NCBI GenBank assembly: GCA_033297205.1
Contig: MU859538.1
Span: forward strand, 1 to 10,311
Source of the DNA: Pseudoneurospora amorphoporcata
Lineage: Eukaryota > Ascomycota > Sordariomycetes > Sordariales > Sordariaceae
Length of the DNA: 10,311 nucleotides
Direction: 5' to 3'
Shown here: positions 7,440 to 10,311 of the stretch, piece after piece
Layout of the letters: every line of letters starts with the position of its first letter
Numbering within the stretch: position 1 is the stretch's first letter
Notes under the pieces: model-generated
The model's input: the letters and a program-made list of their open reading frames with translations, nothing else
Told to the model about the DNA's origin: nothing
Databases searched by the model: none
Translations under genes and position numbers: made by a program

Positions 7440-8402
7440 CTTCGTTAGTACTTCGATTAAGATGAATATTATAAGTTCGCCTAAATTATATAGTGCTTTG
7501 GTGGCGCTGCCTTTCACGCCCTCTCCGCCCAAGCCATGCCGTTATTAAAGGAAGCTGATAAGGATAAGAGGAAGTAGAAGACTGGCGAGGATCTACTCGC
7601 TCACCTCGATACTAAGTACGACCGTATAGATCTTACCCTCGAGTCCAGTCGTAACCTCGAGACCCTAAAAATAACTAAGGGTTAGAAGTGGCTCGATTTT
7701 GAGGATAGATTTACTACCTTTATCGACCGCTACGACTTTAACGATTCTATAAAGAGCTATTACCTAAAGATAAAGGTTATTAACGAGATCCGTAATGCTA
7801 TTGCTTATTAATAGGAGCTCCCCGCTCTCAACGATTACGATAAGTAGCTTGCCCTACACTGCAAGCTCGCTACCAACCTCGAGGAGCGCGACTGGCGCAA
7901 TAAGACCACCATCTAGTTCTATAAAAACAACTCCAGCTCTGGCGGCGGTTCCGCTTCCACCGAGCGTACCGTTAGCCAAGGCGGCACTGCCATAGATCTC
8001 GACGCTATAAACGCCTTCGACGTGTAATTGTCTCGTATACTCAATAAGGCGGTCATCGACTACCGTATATAGAATAGTCTTTGTAAACGCTACGTTAGAC
8101 TAGGTCACTACGCTTATAAATGCCGTAATAGTATTAATACTAGCATCCCTAAGGAGTAGAGGGAGCGCGATCGCCGCAATTATTATAGTAGAGGCGGCTA
8201 TAATAATAATAATAATTATAATAAACCGGCTATAGGATAGTTTAGTTACAGCAATAACAGTAATAACGGCGCTCGAGTTAACGCCGTCGCTACCGGTAAG
8301 CCCGCTGCAGCGCCCACTCTAGCTCCTACCTAACCCGTAGAGTACAGCGTAGGAAATACGCCGCCTCTCCACTAAGTCGCTTGGAGAGGCCGTCGTCTGT
8401 AA
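7440..8402 (+). pseudogene. Gag C-terminal part of element C, with broken zinc knuckle
   Basis: The frame begins near ctt 7440 and shows the capsid block ending FGGAAFHAL (about 7500-7526). A long helical segment follows: TGEDLLAHLDTKYDR, then FEDRFTTFIDRYDF, as in other gypsy gags. The nucleocapsid knuckle is at 8082-8123: Cys 8082, Tyr 8091 where Cys is expected, His 8106, Cys 8121. After it come Arg-, Asn- and Gly-rich linkers with an AAT repeat (about 8200-8226). Stops are TAG or TAA, as in TAGs at 7575 and 7683 and a TAA-TAG pair near 7807. Its last stop is 8400-8402, where the -1 frame is open into pol. The start is set by where homology reappears after the insertion. Confidence 0.75.
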
Positions 8403-10220
8403 TAATAATAAAAGAGGGAGAGAATAATTTAGCAAATTTAAAAGTAGTTCAATTCAAGAATTCAAATTTAGATAGCTATAATGATAATTCCATCCTTCTC
8501 TGTGCTTAAATCGTTTATAGACCGCGCAATCAACGTAGTAAATATACCGCTCTAGTCAATAGCGAATATTCCGTTCTCGTCTTTATCGATCGTAGCTTTG
8601 CCGCCCATTATATTATCCCGCTATTGAGACTCCTTAAACTAAAGGCCTTATATTTAGTTGACAGCGTGCTCAAGGATTTTATCACTCACTATTATGAGGT
8701 TCAGCTGCGGATCAGCTATTATATAGAAACGATCGCTATACTAGCCTATAATCTGGTCGCTAATTACCTTGTAATCCTAGGTATGCTATGGCTTAAGCTT
8801 TACAACCCTACAGTATCATAGCTAAACGGCGTCGTCACCTTCAACAATCACTGTACGGACTGCTGCCTTTCTGCTAACCTCTCGCCTTCTTTATAGCACG
8901 CTTCAAAGGTTTAGAAGTACGCTTATACGCGTTATTACGAGACTGTACAAGGTATAGTTAAGGCCGACCGCCCTAGTACCCCAATCGCGGACCCCGTCCC
9001 CGACGTCGTTGAAGACGAACCCCCTAGTACCCCGGTCAAAGACTCCAACACCCTAGCCGCAGCCCCCAAGCGGACTAAGCCCGCCGTCTACTGCACTATA
9101 GTTAGCTAGCGGAAGTCCGATCCCTACCACCGCGTTATAGTGCGCCAATTATACTTCTCGAGCGACCCCATTAAGCCAGCGGATATTAGGAATATAACGG
9201 CCGCCGGTTTTAACTGGCTATACGAGAAGTTTCATCTACGAGCGTTCTATACTTCGTATGTAGAGATTTACGAGATTATAAAGGAGGTTAGGGCGGAGGA
9301 GGAGGCCCGGGCTAAAGAGGTAGAAGGGGGCGCCCTAGAGCTTAGGAGTATAGAGACAATAAAGGCGTCGTTGATAGAGGGGCAACGACAAGAATTAAGC
9401 CCGACTATAATATACTAAGCGGTTTGGCTAACCTCACCCCAGGAATAGAATAGGAGATTTGGAACGGCGACGGTACTAAGTATAAGAAGTTGCTAGGCAA
9501 GCGTTACCACTTATAGATTAATACTTGCGCTAGCAAAGGCTCCAAGGTCGCCATCCGAACAGTAAAGATCGCTAAGTACGTATACCTCAACGGTAACGCA
9601 GAGGAGAATTACGAGCGCTACGAAACTATCAGGCTAGCTAATATTACGGAAGAAAATACAACTAAATTCTACGAGAAAACTAATAAGCTACCTAAAACTA
9701 ACTCCCAAATCAAGAAAAAACTCCCCAAACAGCACTGGAACCACCTTAACGTCTTTAGACCTCGCAATGCCACGGTCTTACCCCCTCACTGCTCGTACGA
9801 CCTCAAAATCGAACTCCGCCCGGGCGAGCAAGCACCCTACACGAAATATAGGGCATTCAACCCCATAAGCTGAGCGTAATTAAGAAATGGATTGACGATA
9901 ATCTTCGCACAGGGTTTATCCATCCCTCACAATCCGAGGCCGCTTCTCAGATCCTACTGGTAAAGAAACCCGGCGGAGGTGTTAAACTTTGCGTAGACTA
10001 CAAAGGAATCAACAACGTCACTTTCAAGAGTCGCTACCTGCTCCCTTTAATCAAAGAAACCCTTGATGCTATTTGCAAGGCAAAGATCTTCACCAAACTA
10101 GATATCATCGCCGCTTTTAACCGCATTCGCGTCGCGGAGGGACACGAATAGCTAACAGTATTTATTACCCGTTTTGGTCTCTTTAAATCACTCGTATATC
10201 CTTTCGGCCTACAGGGAACG
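8402..10220 (+). pseudogene. Pol of element C: protease, long linker, start of reverse transcriptase
   Basis: Pol opens in the -1 frame relative to gag, right at the gag stop, and starts with an Asn-rich segment. The protease (about 8500-8830) is recognisable from ALV, FIDRSFA (about 8585-8605) and LGMLWLKLYNP. However, the Asp-Ser-Gly active site reads Asn-Ser-Glu (8558-8566) and the next Cys is Tyr. A linker with PPSTP-like repeats and a charged EVRAEEEARAKEVEG helix ends at TAA 9417-9419. A frame change near 9420-9465 and another near 9866 follow. The RT begins with LPPHCSYDLKIEL (about 9778-9816), then CVDYKGIN, ETLDAICKAK and FTKLDIIAAFN (first catalytic Asp 10101-10103). TAG 10149-10151 stands where Trp is expected. 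Homology stops after FGLQGT at about 10220, before the YxDD box. Confidence 0.82.
9867..10220 (+). other. Reverse transcriptase start of pol C, cut off at 10220
   Basis: The stretch KKWIDDNLRTGFIHPSQSEA followed by LLVKKPGGGVKLCVDYKGIN is the N-terminal half of a gypsy RT. CA dinucleotides are well kept here, and only one stop occurs (10149-10151), so damage is milder than in pol B. The family continues after FGLQG with Ala/Thr-Pro-Ala and the catalytic box, but here the text changes at 10221. Confidence 0.85.
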
Positions 10221-10311
10221 TGTGACGAACGGCAGTCTGATCTGCCTAAGTGGGATAGCTGAAGGTAAAGACTATCAGTGCTGTTCGGTGAAGCCAAAAG
10301 GTTCACAACAA
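10221..10311 (+). repeat. Probable left edge of another LTR inserted in the RT of element C
   Basis: RT homology ends exactly before tgtgacgaacggcagtctg. TGT at an abrupt homology break is the expected start of an LTR. The 91 bases visible have no RT similarity and no RIP-like stop pattern. The right end and the target duplication lie outside the window, so this rests on the break and the terminal TGT only. Confidence 0.5.

Noticed and set aside
7795..7995. Ser/Pro-rich + frame
   Set aside because: It is an alternative reading of gag C, whose own frame matches the family on both sides.
8434..8440. aaattta as a slippery heptamer for gag-pol frameshifting in element C
   Set aside because: It is not in register with the gag frame and lies beyond the gag stop at 8400-8402.
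10034..10306. Minus-strand frame of 90 codons at the window end
   Set aside because: It lies opposite clear RT coding sequence and crosses the element break at 10221, so it cannot be one old gene.
1..10311. CRISPR array, defence system, operon or RNA gene
   Set aside because: No regularly spaced repeats, no RNA gene motifs and no non-retrotransposon gene family were seen; all recognisable homology is gag-pol.

Overview
This window is a stack of broken Ty3/gypsy-type LTR retrotransposons, most probably from the genome of a filamentous ascomycete (Pezizomycotina). No host gene, RNA gene or prokaryotic feature was recognised. The organism call rests on three things: a chromodomain-like integrase tail, chromovirus-like gag-pol order, and damage that looks like repeat-induced point mutation (RIP, C to T mainly in CpA on either strand). 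Family positions that expect Gln or Trp are repeatedly TAG or TAA, Pro is often Leu, His is often Tyr, and zinc-binding Cys is sometimes Tyr. All coding-like material is on the + strand.

Layout. (A) 3-809 is the end of a pol gene: the C-terminal half of an integrase with a GPF motif and a degenerate chromodomain. It is followed by a 17-bp duplication, a purine-rich tract and a probable LTR ending near 1184. (B) Just after that LTR lies the 5' part of an element: gag (about 1199-2377) with a Gly/Pro-rich N-terminus and an intact CCHC knuckle, then pol (about 2380-5752) with protease, acidic linker, reverse transcriptase, RNase H and the first integrase zinc-binding segment. Homology stops near 5752. 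A and B share one LTR and together give a circularly permuted element that lacks only the integrase core.

(C) 5753-6247 is non-coding and may be the leader or LTR of a second family. Its gag starts at 6248 with a coiled coil. The gag is split by about 0.5 kb of unrelated DNA (about 6920-7439) and resumes to 8402, with a zinc knuckle that has lost one Cys. Its pol runs from about 8402, with a protease that has lost its Asp-Ser-Gly motif and then the start of a reverse transcriptase. (D) At 10221 the RT homology stops abruptly at a TGTGAC sequence that looks like the edge of another LTR.

None of these elements can be autonomous as read here. The interest lies in how they died and were rearranged: uneven RIP with an apparent boundary near 400, specific loss of catalytic and metal-binding residues, a single-LTR permuted arrangement, and the same -1 gag/pol frame relation in both families.
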